A DNA stretch of 64,000 nucleotides from G963674835 sp963674835 (GTDB lineage Bacteria; Planctomycetota; Planctomycetia; Pirellulales; Thermoguttaceae): contig CAXXKC010000001.1 in NCBI GenBank assembly GCA_963674835.2, positions 868,001 through 932,000 on the forward strand. The letters run 5' to 3'. The translations under genes were made by a program, and so were the position numbers. Numbering within the stretch: position 1 is the stretch's first letter; each line of letters begins with the position of its first letter. Below are positions 1-8,656 of this stretch, in pieces. The notes under the pieces are model-generated. The model was not told where the DNA came from, did no database searches, and saw nothing but the letters and a program-made list of their open reading frames with translations.

Positions 1-1180
1 GCAGACTGTTCGACGCCAGACGGTTGGCCCCGTGCAACCCCGACGAGCTGACCTCGCCGGCCGCCCAGAGGCCTGGCAACGTCGTGCGGCCCTCCATGTC
101 GACCGTCACGCCGCCCATCATGTAGTGCGCACCGGGCCGAACCGGAATGCGGTCTTTGGTGATATCGAGGTCGAATTTCTCGCAGATGGCCGCGATTCCC
201 GGGAAGCGCGCACGCACGGTGGCGGCGTCCTGGTGAGTCATGTCGAGGTAGACGTTCGGATGCCGCGTCTTCTCCATTTGGCTCACGATTGCCCAGCTTA
301 CCACGTCACGCGGCGCCAGTTCGGCCCGTTGATCGTACTCGGGCATAAAGCGGTAGCCGTGACGGTCGACCAGATGGGCTCCTGCACCGCGCATCGCTTC
401 GGTGATCAAGTGGCGGCTACTGCCGGCGATGTATAGCACCGTGGGATGAAACTGCATGAATTCCATGTCGCGCAGTTGGGCCCCGGCGCGGTAGGCCATC
501 GCCATGCCGTCGCCCGTGGCCACGTCGGGATTGGTCGTTTCGCGATAGACCTGGCCGACGCCGCCGGTAGACAGGATCGTCTGTTTGGCCCAAACCGCGG
601 TCTTGCCGTGGCGCTCGTTCCACACCAGTGCTCCGCGGCAGACGCCCTCGTGCGTCAGCAGGTCGACAGCGAAGGTGTGCTCCCAGGTGGCAATGTTGCG
701 AGCCTTCGTGATCCGCTCGATGCCCGCGCGAATAATCTCCCGTCCCGTTTCGTCACCGTTGGCGTGGGCGATGCGGTCGCAGCAGTGGCCACCCTCGCGT
801 GAAAGGGCCAGTGTGCCGTCGGCCTGATCGAACTCGGTTCCCCATTCGATCAATTCGCGGATACGTTGAGGTCCCTCGCGCACGACGTGCTCGACGACGT
901 CGTAATCGCACAACGGGCCGCCGGCCAGCATCGTGTCGGAAACATGATCCTCGAAGCGATCTTCCGGCGACAGGACCGAGGCGATGCCTCCTTGGGCATG
1001 CGCGCTGTTGGACTGATCGAGGCTGTCCTTGGTGATGACCAGAACCGACAGGTTCGGATCCACGCCAAGGGCCGCCCGAAAGCCGGCCAATCCACCGCCG
1101 ATGATCAACACATCGGTGAAGAAGTGGGGAACGTGCTTGGGGTGAAACGGAGCCAGGTAACGGGGTATGAGCGTTGACAT
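1..1180 (-). CDS. nadB: L-aspartate oxidase, C-terminus cut by window edge
   Basis: This FAD enzyme oxidises L-aspartate to iminoaspartate, the first step of de novo NAD synthesis in the cytoplasm. About 393 codons are visible and the frame runs off the left edge, so roughly the last quarter of a normal 530-540 residue protein is missing. The N-terminal FAD dinucleotide-binding motif IIGGGLAGFRAAL is present. It is followed by the NadB-typical HAQGGIASV stretch and the DTMLAGGPLCD segment. Further on are EFMQFHPTVLY and HYMMGGVTVD, which are shared with succinate dehydrogenase flavoproteins. The pattern AQGGIASV..DT..AG..LCD favours NadB over SdhA. The ATG at 1180 is the only sensible start. 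No other nad gene lies in the window. Confidence 0.9.
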   Translation of the reverse strand, partial: MSTLIPRYLAPFHPKHVPHFFTDVLIIGGGLAGFRAALGVDPNLSVLVITKDSLDQSNSAHAQGGIASVLSPEDRFEDHVSDTMLAGGPLCDYDVVEHVVREGPQRIRELIEWGTEFDQADGTLALSREGGHCCDRIAHANGDETGREIIRAGIERITKARNIATWEHTFAVDLLTHEGVCRGALVWNERHGKTAVWAKQTILSTGGVGQVYRETTNPDVATGDGMAMAYRAGAQLRDMEFMQFHPTVLYIAGSSRHLITEAMRGAGAHLVDRHGYRFMPEYDQRAELAPRDVVSWAIVSQMEKTRHPNVYLDMTHQDAATVRARFPGIAAICEKFDLDITKDRIPVRPGAHYMMGGVTVDMEGRTTLPGLWAAGEVSSSGLHGANRLASNSL

Positions 1181-1299
1181 GCCGCCATTGTAAACCGCTG
1201 ACGCAGAGAAGTGTAGCGGGCACCACCAACAGTGGCCGGAAGTCCCCTCGCCGGCTTCGTGATGCGACCGCCGCCAGAAGCCAGGCGGCGCGGCCCACG

Positions 1300-4200
1300 C
1301 TATTGCGAAGTACCTTTCGGCGGCGTGGCGGTCCGCTCGGCCCGGTTCAACCCCTTGGTATAGGCCTGGAATTGCTCGGCCCATTGGCTCGGCGGATCGA
1401 TCCGGCGGCTTTCGTGCATCCGTTGAAGGTCATCGGCGTTGGAACGACCGCCCTTCAACTCGGTACCGTGAGGCCGCAACCCCAGACTCTCCAGAGCACC
1501 TTTGAGCTCCTTACGTGCCGCCTCACCGCGTTCGTCCGTACGGTGGGCATCCTGTTTCAAGCGTTCCCATTGCCGTATCCACTCGCGGGCATACTGCTTG
1601 CTCCAGCCCAGTCGGTCCAGCAAATCGGGATTGTTCTTGGTCAATTCGTGCTTGAGGTGATCCAGGGCCAGGTCGGTCTGTTCGCTGGCGAATTCGAGGT
1701 TCGCCGCATCCGCGCCCAAGGGACCTTTGGAACCGTCGCCGCTGGGACCATTCTGTTGGCCCGGTGCGCCGCCTTCGGGGTTGTTCGATCCGCTGGAAAG
1801 GCCGCCGACGGGCTGCTGACCGCCGCCATCGCCCTTCTTGGCGTCGGACGGCTGGGCGCTCTTCACCTCGGGCGTCGTGGACTGACCGGTACCGGTCGCC
1901 GTGTTGCTCTGCTTTCCGCCTGACGGCTGCTTCGACGCGCCGCTGGTGCCTTGGCCGGCCTCGCCACCGGGTTGGCCCGCGGCCTCGGAAGACTGGGCCT
2001 GGCTGCCGGGCTTGCTGCCGGTCTCGCCGGGGCCTTCGGTCTTCGACGGCTCGCCGCCGTCGTTGGCCTCCATCTGGGAGCCGGGGCTGCCGGTGCCGGG
2101 CTGACGCGATTGCTGACCGCCACCGCGTTGACCACCGCCGGAGCGATCGCCGCTATTGTCGCCCTGGGTGTCGGACGGCCGCGGGCTGATGCTGGGGGAA
2201 TCCGGCTGAATATCGCTGGGCTTCTCCGGAGGCTGGTCTCCGGCCGGCGGCATCTCACGACGCTGCTGCGGCTTGAGCGGGGTCGGTGTGGCCTCCTTGT
2301 GCTGTGACGGCTTTCCGGCGCCCGAACTGCTCTGCTCCGGCTGCGGTGGACTCGGCTGGCCTGCTTCCGGGCCCTGGTCGGGTTGTGCCGGCTGAGGTTC
2401 TGGTTTCGCCTGCGGATTCTGCTTGGCCGACGAGCCCGAACCGTCCGGCTTCTCCTTCGACGGCATTCCCGTGCTGCTTTCCGGGTTGCCGGGCTGTTCC
2501 TGGTCCTTCGACAGGGAGGCGTCGTTGGGCTCGGCGCCGTGTTTCTCGCCGGGATTCTTCACGTCGCCGGGCGTCTGCTGCGGTGGCTGGTTCGGGGGCG
2601 CCGCTGACTGCGAATTGCTGCCCTGTTGGCCGCCGGGTGAGCCCTCGCCGTCGGGCTTCTGCTGGTCGGCCGCCTCCGCCTGTCCGCCCTGCGGCCCGTC
2701 TTGCTTCGGACCGGACTGCTGTTGGCCGCCTGGTGGCTGCTGACCGTCTGGCTGTTTCTCGTCGGGCTGCTTCTCGTCAGGCTGCTTCTCGTCAGGCTGT
2801 TGCGGTTGCTGCTGGCCCGGTTGCTTCGGCTGTTCCTCGCCCGGCTGCTTTGGCTGCTGTTGGCCGGGCTGCTTTGGCTGTTGATTCTGGGGTTGCTGAT
2901 TCTCGGGCTGCGACTGATTGCCCGGCTGTTGACCCGCCGGCTGCTGTTCGGCACCGGGTTTCGGCTGAGAATCCGGCTGCTGCTGTTGTTGCTTCGTCGC
3001 TCCTTGCTGCTGCTGATTGTCCTGCTTCTGCTCTTCTTCGCGGCGATGTTCCAGGATCTCTTCGAAGGCCTTGCCCGGATCGGTCTGTCCGTCGACGGGC
3101 TTGCGCTCGGCCGCCTGTTGCTCGGCGCCCGGCTGTTGGCCCGGCTGCTCTTGTTGACGCTGCTGGCCGGGTTGGGATTGCTCCTTTCCGGCCGACGACT
3201 GTCCCTGTCCTTGTCCCTCTTGGTTTTGGTTCTGGTCCTGGGGCTTCTGGTTGTTCTGCGATTGTTGGCCGTCTTTTCCTTGCTGACCGGCACCGGAATC
3301 TTCGTTCTGCTGACTACTGGACTGCGACTGCGATTGTTGTTGCTGTTGGTTCTGCTGCTGAGACTCTTGCTGGTCCGTCTTCTGCTGGTCCTTCTGCTCC
3401 TGATCCTTTTGCTCCTGGGCCTTCTGCTCCTGATTCGGCGAGGGTTGCTCGTCCGGCTGTTCCTGGGGCTGACTGGGTTGGGTGGAGTGGTCCGCGCCCT
3501 GCTTCGGCTGATCGGCCCCCTCTTCGGGCTGTTGGTTCTCCTGGTTCTGCGGAGATGGTTTCTTCTCTGTGTTGGATTGCTTCGACTGTTTCGACTCGCC
3601 TTGCTGCGGCGCGACGATGACGATCGCTCGTCGCTGGGTTTCGCTGTGATTGCTGGCCGGCTCGCGGTTGTCTTCCGCTTCGGCCCAATACGTGACCTTG
3701 TCGCCCTCCTTGAGCCCCAGCTTGCCGGGCTCGAAGCGATAGGTGCCCTCGAACGAACCCTGATGTGGCGGACCAGGCCGTCGGGAATTCAACAGCGGAT
3801 CAATCGGCAAGCTCAGGCGGCCGCGCTCGGCCCGCAGGCCGACACGACGCAGGGCGAAGTCGGGATCCTCCGCCGAGATCTTCAAGGGCAACACGCCGTT
3901 GATCGGCAGCTTGACTTCATCGTCGGGTGGATCGACCAGCCGGACGTTCGGAGGTCGATCCGCGTAGACTTCGACCTCGTGGCGCACCGGGGCGGGATTC
4001 TGGCGGTTCTGGGCGTCGACGAATCGGAGCTGATACGGCGTCCTCTCCGGCTCCGTGCGGTCTTTGCCCGTCATACGCAGCGTAAAGGTGCCGGTCGCCG
4101 TCTGGTTGTCGGCCTTCAAGGGAATTGCGTGTCGCGGATCGCAATTCATCTCGACCGAAGCGCGTTGAATAGGCTGATTGGCCGTCGCGGTGACGGTGAT

Positions 4201-5250
4201 CTTCGTTCCCTCAATGGCCCGGATATCGCCCGAGGTCGAGTCGCGGTCGGCAATGCCCGTGTAGGCCGGGTAGTCGTAGTGCACCTTGTCGACGAGGATG
4301 GTCAGCGGGATTTCGACCCGAACGTGGAACCGGCGTGTTTTGGCGTCGCCGGCGGCAAGGTAGTAATCGAGGTCTTGCTGGAGCCCCAGGCTTCCGGGGG
4401 GCAAATCGCAGCGATACGAATAATCGCCGTCGGGCGAGGTCATGGGAACGGCCTGATTCGTGCTCTGGCCGTCGGCGGTCGTGAAATAGAGCGAGACGTG
4501 GTCGTCGGCGCTGAGGCCGGTCACGTCGGCAGTGACAGTCAGTGTTTCGCCCTGAAAGGCCGTGCAGTCGCCCGGCGTCACATCGCGAAGGACCACGCGC
4601 GTGGGCGCCTGAATGTCGGCCCAGGGGAGCATGACGCGCCCGACGGAGAGCAGCAGACTTTTCGGCGAGAAGACCAGGTACAGCGCGAACAGAGCGACGA
4701 CCACGACGAGTACATAGCCGAGGCGGATGATTTCGGACCGATCGACGGTCGTCTCGACGGCCGTGTCGGCCAACTCGGCGGCGGTTCGCTCCTCGAGGCC
4801 CCGATAGATCTTCTTGGCCAGTTCATTTCTTTCCCACTGCCGACGCTGCCGGCGAAGAAAGAGGAAGTTGACCAGGCTGTTCTTGAAACTAGGCCGGCTT
4901 TGCTCAATCGCTTGTGCGGCATAGAGCGGGTTGATGCGGTGAACGATCAATGGAACGATGCGGACGAAGGCGAAGTATCCGCCCCCGGCCAGAAGCCCGA
5001 GCAGAAGCAGCAAGCGGCTGGTGAAACCGAACCCGCCCGACACGAGCCAATGATCGGCCAAGGCCACAATGAGCAGGTAGACCAGAGCCCCCACAGACAG
5101 GGTAATGAGCGCCGCGGCCAGATCGACCCCTTTGACCTGCCGTTGAGTCCGACGAAGCCGATCGTGGATGAAGACCTCGAATTCGTCCTGCTCCGGCTCG
5201 GACGGCGGCGGCTCAGTCAGGATGGGAGGGGAAGAGGGTTGTTCCGACAT
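1300..5250 (-). CDS. DUF4175-family membrane protein with huge Q/P/G-rich region
   Basis: This is a 1316-residue membrane protein of unknown function. After a short cytoplasmic start it has two hydrophobic segments at about residues 45-70 and 80-105, then a third at about 175-200. An extracytoplasmic beta-rich part follows (about 210-540). Next comes roughly 600 residues of low-complexity sequence dominated by Q, P, G, S, E and K, including tandem EKQPD units. A folded, helical C-terminal segment (about the last 130 residues, rich in W, R, E and L) ends the protein. The domain order matches planctomycete DUF4175 proteins. The start was set at the ATG at 5250, which has AGGG seven bases upstream; an in-frame TTG at 5268 is an alternative. 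It lies 119 bp upstream of nadB on the same strand. No catalytic motif was recognised. Confidence 0.8.
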   Translation of the reverse strand: MSEQPSSPPILTEPPPSEPEQDEFEVFIHDRLRRTQRQVKGVDLAAALITLSVGALVYLLIVALADHWLVSGGFGFTSRLLLLLGLLAGGGYFAFVRIVPLIVHRINPLYAAQAIEQSRPSFKNSLVNFLFLRRQRRQWERNELAKKIYRGLEERTAAELADTAVETTVDRSEIIRLGYVLVVVVALFALYLVFSPKSLLLSVGRVMLPWADIQAPTRVVLRDVTPGDCTAFQGETLTVTADVTGLSADDHVSLYFTTADGQSTNQAVPMTSPDGDYSYRCDLPPGSLGLQQDLDYYLAAGDAKTRRFHVRVEIPLTILVDKVHYDYPAYTGIADRDSTSGDIRAIEGTKITVTATANQPIQRASVEMNCDPRHAIPLKADNQTATGTFTLRMTGKDRTEPERTPYQLRFVDAQNRQNPAPVRHEVEVYADRPPNVRLVDPPDDEVKLPINGVLPLKISAEDPDFALRRVGLRAERGRLSLPIDPLLNSRRPGPPHQGSFEGTYRFEPGKLGLKEGDKVTYWAEAEDNREPASNHSETQRRAIVIVAPQQGESKQSKQSNTEKKPSPQNQENQQPEEGADQPKQGADHSTQPSQPQEQPDEQPSPNQEQKAQEQKDQEQKDQQKTDQQESQQQNQQQQQSQSQSSSQQNEDSGAGQQGKDGQQSQNNQKPQDQNQNQEGQGQGQSSAGKEQSQPGQQRQQEQPGQQPGAEQQAAERKPVDGQTDPGKAFEEILEHRREEEQKQDNQQQQGATKQQQQQPDSQPKPGAEQQPAGQQPGNQSQPENQQPQNQQPKQPGQQQPKQPGEEQPKQPGQQQPQQPDEKQPDEKQPDEKQPDGQQPPGGQQQSGPKQDGPQGGQAEAADQQKPDGEGSPGGQQGSNSQSAAPPNQPPQQTPGDVKNPGEKHGAEPNDASLSKDQEQPGNPESSTGMPSKEKPDGSGSSAKQNPQAKPEPQPAQPDQGPEAGQPSPPQPEQSSSGAGKPSQHKEATPTPLKPQQRREMPPAGDQPPEKPSDIQPDSPSISPRPSDTQGDNSGDRSGGGQRGGGQQSRQPGTGSPGSQMEANDGGEPSKTEGPGETGSKPGSQAQSSEAAGQPGGEAGQGTSGASKQPSGGKQSNTATGTGQSTTPEVKSAQPSDAKKGDGGGQQPVGGLSSGSNNPEGGAPGQQNGPSGDGSKGPLGADAANLEFASEQTDLALDHLKHELTKNNPDLLDRLGWSKQYAREWIRQWERLKQDAHRTDERGEAARKELKGALESLGLRPHGTELKGGRSNADDLQRMHESRRIDPPSQWAEQFQAYTKGLNRAERTATPPKGTSQ
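2746..2790. repeat. 15-bp tandem repeat inside DUF4175 gene
   Basis: Three consecutive 15-bp units, each close to GTCGGGCTGCTTCTC, lie at 2746-2760, 2761-2775 and 2776-2790, with a partial fourth unit after them. On the coding strand they encode repeats of EKQPD. The last two complete units differ at only one base, so recent slippage is likely and length variation between strains would be expected. Confidence 0.8.
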
Positions 5251-5532
5251 CGATGACCCTGCTGGCAAACCTCAAACGCTCCGGTTCACGATTGACGCCG
5301 ATGCAGCCAATGAACGCGCTTCATGCCGGACACGAGCCGAAACGGCCGGAATCTGGGGCACCGGTCGCCGCTGGACGCGCGCTGGTAACGTCGGCCTCAA
5401 TTATTCGACGTTGCCGTCGCCCGACCGGTTCTCACCCAAGGTTATTATATGCTGCTCTCGGCGGGAAAAGGCGGCCCCCCTTGATTGTGGGATCGTTGAC
5501 CGGGCCATGCCCATCTGTTACCGTGTTTTGCT
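5251..5532. other. Divergent intergenic region between DUF4175 and icd
   Basis: This stretch separates the minus-strand DUF4175 gene from the plus-strand isocitrate dehydrogenase gene. I see no convincing coding frame and no structured RNA. It holds one plus-strand TTGACC (5496-5501) with a poor TACCGT 17 bp downstream, and an AT-rich patch GGTTATTATATG near 5440 that could serve the minus strand. No clear promoter for the DUF4175 gene could be assigned. Confidence 0.5.
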
Positions 5533-5562
5533 TTGACAATCGAGCGACACCCCCGATAGATG
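5533..5562 (+). promoter_or_regulatory. Candidate sigma-70 promoter of isocitrate dehydrogenase
   Basis: A perfect -35 hexamer TTGACA (5533-5538) is followed after 18 bp by TAGATG (5557-5562). The predicted start of transcription falls around 5568-5570, almost on the initiation codon at 5573. The mRNA would therefore be leaderless or nearly so, which fits the absence of a good Shine-Dalgarno sequence. The -10 box is only moderately good. Confidence 0.35.
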
Positions 5563-5572
5563 CGAGATGCGA

Positions 5573-6670
5573 ATGGCTCATGAAGTGACCCTGATCACCG
5601 GCGACGGCGTGGGACCGGAACTGGCCCGTGCGGCCCAACGATGTGTCGATGCCACAGGCGTCGATATTCAATGGGATGTCCAGGAGGCGGGGGTCGACGT
5701 GATGGAGCGGACCGGGACGCCCCTGCCCGAGGCCGTCATGGAAAGCGTCCGTCGCACCCGATGTGCCCTGAAGGCGCCGATCACCACCCCCGTTGGAACT
5801 GGTTTCCGCAGCATCAACGTGCATCTGCGGCAGGAATTAGGCCTGTTCGCGTGCGTACGTCCCTGCAAGTACTACCCGGGCGTGCGGAGCTTCTTTAGCA
5901 GCATACCGGTCGACTTGGTGGTCGTTCGTGAGAATACCGAGGATCTCTACGCGGGAATCGAGTTCGAGCAGGGCAAACCGGAGACGGCCGAGCTGATCGA
6001 GACCATCAACAAGGTTTCGTCGGGCCGCAAGATCAAGACCGGCCCGGAGGAAACGGGCATTTCCATCAAGCCGATCAGCATCTCGGGTACCCGGGAGATC
6101 GTCCGCTACGCCTTCGAGTATGCCCGGGAGAACAACCGCAAGAAGGTTACGACGGTCCACAAGGCCAACATCATGAAGTACACCGATGGGCTGTTCCTGC
6201 AGGTGTCGCGCGAAGTGGCCGAGAAGTACCCCGACATCGAATTCGAGGACCGCATCGTCGACAACATGTGCATGCAACTGGTGCAGAAACCGGAACTGTA
6301 CGACGTGCTCGTGTTCCCCAACCTTTACGGCGACATCGTCAGCGATTTGGCGGCCGGACTGGTCGGCGGATTGGGTGTGGCACCCGGTGCGAACATCGGC
6401 CCAAACGGCGCCGTGTTCGAAGCAACCCACGGCAGCGCGCCGAAGTACAAGGGGCTGAACAAGGTCAATCCAACCGCTCTGATCCTCTCCGGCATGCTCA
6501 TGCTCCGCCACCTCAAGGAGCGCGACGCGGCGGACCGACTGGAGCAGGCTGTGGCCGACGTGATCGTCGAGGGCAAGGACGTGACCTACGACATGAAGCC
6601 CTACCGCGACGACCCCACGGCCGTGGGCACCCAGGAAATGGCCGACGCCATCTGCCGGAAACTGGGCTGA
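5573..6670 (+). CDS. Isocitrate/isopropylmalate-type dehydrogenase, likely NAD-dependent isocitrate dehydrogenase
   Basis: The product is a beta-decarboxylating dehydrogenase of about 365 residues, probably converting isocitrate to 2-oxoglutarate in the TCA cycle. The N-terminal ITGDGVGPEL, the VVRENTEDLYAG segment that marks isocitrate rather than isopropylmalate dehydrogenases, the catalytic VHKANIMKYTDGLF and the metal-binding NLYGDIVSDLAAGLVGG are all visible. The C-terminal nucleotide-binding loop is EATHGSAPKYKG. The length and these motifs resemble the short mitochondrial-like enzymes. The start at 5573 gives MAHEV, as usual for the family; an in-frame ATG at 5567 is an alternative. 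It converges on the DUF4434 gene with only 5 bp between the stop codons. Cofactor specificity is inferred, not shown. Confidence 0.88.
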   Translation: MAHEVTLITGDGVGPELARAAQRCVDATGVDIQWDVQEAGVDVMERTGTPLPEAVMESVRRTRCALKAPITTPVGTGFRSINVHLRQELGLFACVRPCKYYPGVRSFFSSIPVDLVVVRENTEDLYAGIEFEQGKPETAELIETINKVSSGRKIKTGPEETGISIKPISISGTREIVRYAFEYARENNRKKVTTVHKANIMKYTDGLFLQVSREVAEKYPDIEFEDRIVDNMCMQLVQKPELYDVLVFPNLYGDIVSDLAAGLVGGLGVAPGANIGPNGAVFEATHGSAPKYKGLNKVNPTALILSGMLMLRHLKERDAADRLEQAVADVIVEGKDVTYDMKPYRDDPTAVGTQEMADAICRKLG

Positions 6671-6675
6671 TCGGC

Positions 6676-7767
6676 CTACCGGCCCGCCAGGTACTCGCGA
6701 TACGCTTTGTAAAGCGCGTCGGCCGATGGATGCCCGATGTCGACCCGTTCGGTGCGTCGGTTCATGATTCCTTGGTACTGGTAGCAGATCAGCTTTTCGA
6801 CGAGCGGCGTTTCGATGGCAATCTGCTGGCGCACGCGGTCGATCGGCCCGCCGATGCACATGGCCCGTCCGTCCGGCGAGGGCTCGAACGAGAATAGCTC
6901 GCAGTTGGACCAGAGCTTCACGCCGATCTTCTCCAGCGGCTGCTTGACCAGGCCCAGGCCGCGCGCGTGTGCGCGGACCATCTTCATGACCTCGTCCATG
7001 CTGTTGCTTCGGCCGCCGTAATCCTGGGGCGCGAGGATGTCGATTCCCATGCGTTGGACCTTGGCAGCAAGTTTCGCACCGTCGTCGACCTCACCCAAGA
7101 ACCCTGGTGATGCCAGAAGCGGCGCCTTGCCAATCACGGGCCGCAGATGTGCGTGGATGAGCTTGTCGTAGAGCTCGACCTGATGGTCCTGAAAGTCGAT
7201 TTCGTAGGCAATGTACAATCCGCCGAAGCTGGGCCAGGCGCCGTATTGGTCCAAGATCGCTTCGGCCAACGCGGTATTCCAGCGAAACCAGACGTCGGGC
7301 CACGGCGGCTCCATGCGCGTGTAGTCGCGCACCTGGCTCACGCGGCCGCGGAAGCCGATTCCATAGAAGACCTTCATGCCCAGTTGCTTGGCCTCATCGG
7401 AGCACGCCCGTAGCGGATCCTTGCATCCGAAGCGGACTGGCCGGCCGACGGTCTTCTCGTAACCGGGAAAGAGCGGCCGCCCCCAGAAGGCCGTCGAGCC
7501 GCAAATGATCGTGTCGATGCCGATCTCGTGCATGTCGCGGATCAGGGCCCGCCAACTTGCCTCGGTCCAGTGCAGACAAGTGTCGGTCCAATAGGCGGCA
7601 TCGAACCAGTTGACATGAATCAGATCGAAGAAGCTGCCCGTGATCCGCGGTGGTGCCTGAGACGCGGCGTCGGGGCCCTGTTGCGCCCCGACGGCCGTAT
7701 CCCTTGCGGTGAAGGCCGCGGCTGCCACAGCACCGGCACCCCGTTGGAGAAACTGGCGACGGTCCAT
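6676..7767 (-). CDS. Tat-exported DUF4434 protein
   Basis: This is a 363-residue secreted protein. The N-terminus MDRRQFLQRGAG followed by an alanine-rich stretch is a twin-arginine signal peptide. The body starts with ITGSFFDLIHVNWFD and contains W..LI.DMHEIGIDTII, the pattern of DUF4434 proteins, which are predicted TIM-barrel glycoside hydrolases. A family-type acidic segment YIAYEIDFQD lies in the middle. Longer starts up to 7893 exist but overlap the DUF1080 gene; the ATG at 7767 places the Tat motif at the N-terminus, 11 bp after that gene's stop codon. The pair is probably one transcript. Glycosidase activity is inferred from fold family only, and the substrate is unknown. Confidence 0.8.
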   Translation of the reverse strand: MDRRQFLQRGAGAVAAAAFTARDTAVGAQQGPDAASQAPPRITGSFFDLIHVNWFDAAYWTDTCLHWTEASWRALIRDMHEIGIDTIICGSTAFWGRPLFPGYEKTVGRPVRFGCKDPLRACSDEAKQLGMKVFYGIGFRGRVSQVRDYTRMEPPWPDVWFRWNTALAEAILDQYGAWPSFGGLYIAYEIDFQDHQVELYDKLIHAHLRPVIGKAPLLASPGFLGEVDDGAKLAAKVQRMGIDILAPQDYGGRSNSMDEVMKMVRAHARGLGLVKQPLEKIGVKLWSNCELFSFEPSPDGRAMCIGGPIDRVRQQIAIETPLVEKLICYQYQGIMNRRTERVDIGHPSADALYKAYREYLAGR

Positions 7768-7778
7768 GGCCCGGTTCC

Positions 7779-8468
7779 TTATTCGAGCGGTTTGACCTTG
7801 AGGTTGCGGAAGTAGATCGGCGCGCCGCTGTGCTTGCCTTGCAGGCCGATGTGGCCTTCGAGCGGCAGGTCGGCCACCGGCTTGCTCAGCCACGCGGGTA
7901 CCTCGCTGCCGTCGGGATTGGTCTTGGCCGAGGTGAACTTGGTCATGTCCATCGTGTTGACATGCACGCCGTTAAGAAGTACGTAGATCATCTTGCCCTT
8001 GCAGGTGATCGTCATACGGTTCCACTGGCCGGGCGCCTTGCAGACTTGCTTGGCCGGAGGCTGGTGCCCGAAGATGGCGCCGCACTGCCAGCTCGGTGGG
8101 GCATCCTGCCACTTCTTCGACGTCGGATCGGCGATCTGCACTTCGACCGAGTTGGGAATGAAGTTCTTCACGTCGCTACAGTGCACGAAGACGCCGCTGT
8201 TGGTGCCGGGAGCGTTCTTGAACTCCAGGTCGATCATGCAATCGCCGAACTCCTTCTTCGTCCAGATGACCTGGTCTTCACTGGCCGTCAATGCACCGTC
8301 TTCCCACCACCAAACGCCCTTGGGAAAAATGGCGTTGGAAAGGTCTTTGGAGAACAGGTCCTGCCAAGCGGCCGAATCGGGATGGGTTTTAGGCGGAATG
8401 GCGTCGGCCGCAAGACTCGCGCTACAGAGTCCCCAGCAGATTGCCAACGAGAGAAGAAGCCGCTTCAT
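7779..8468 (-). CDS. Secreted DUF1080 (3-keto-disaccharide hydrolase-like) protein
   Basis: The product has 229 residues with a Sec signal peptide (MKRLLLSLAICWGLCSASLA). The mature part is a single concanavalin-like jelly-roll domain of the DUF1080 family. Typical pieces are FGDCMIDLEFKN, the NSGVFVHCSD segment, GQWNRMTITCKGKMIYVLLNG and GHIGLQGKHSGAPIYFRNLKVKPL at the C-terminus. Some members of this family hydrolyse 3-keto-glucosides; many are uncharacterised. It is the first gene of a pair with the DUF4434 gene downstream. Planctomycetes carry many paralogues, and a second, two-domain one is at 35.4-36.8 kb. Confidence 0.88.
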   Translation of the reverse strand: MKRLLLSLAICWGLCSASLAADAIPPKTHPDSAAWQDLFSKDLSNAIFPKGVWWWEDGALTASEDQVIWTKKEFGDCMIDLEFKNAPGTNSGVFVHCSDVKNFIPNSVEVQIADPTSKKWQDAPPSWQCGAIFGHQPPAKQVCKAPGQWNRMTITCKGKMIYVLLNGVHVNTMDMTKFTSAKTNPDGSEVPAWLSKPVADLPLEGHIGLQGKHSGAPIYFRNLKVKPLE

Positions 8469-8656
8469 GGTTGCACCTTTGCCCTGGGCGAGGAGTAAAA
8501 CACGGTTGCCTGGTCGTTACACGACGACAGAACCAGTGTACGTGCTCGATCGGGCGAGGTAAAGACAGTGGCGATTTGGAGCGCATTTCACGCCAGCGTA
8601 GCGTTCAGATCGCTTTCGGAACTGTAGAAACAGGCTACGCATACGCCAAGTGCGAC

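Noticed and set aside
2701..5256. 851-codon open frame on the plus strand, rich in L and R
   Set aside because: It is antisense to the DUF4175 gene; the composition is what the complement of CAG/CCG-type codons gives, and no family pattern or start signal supports it.
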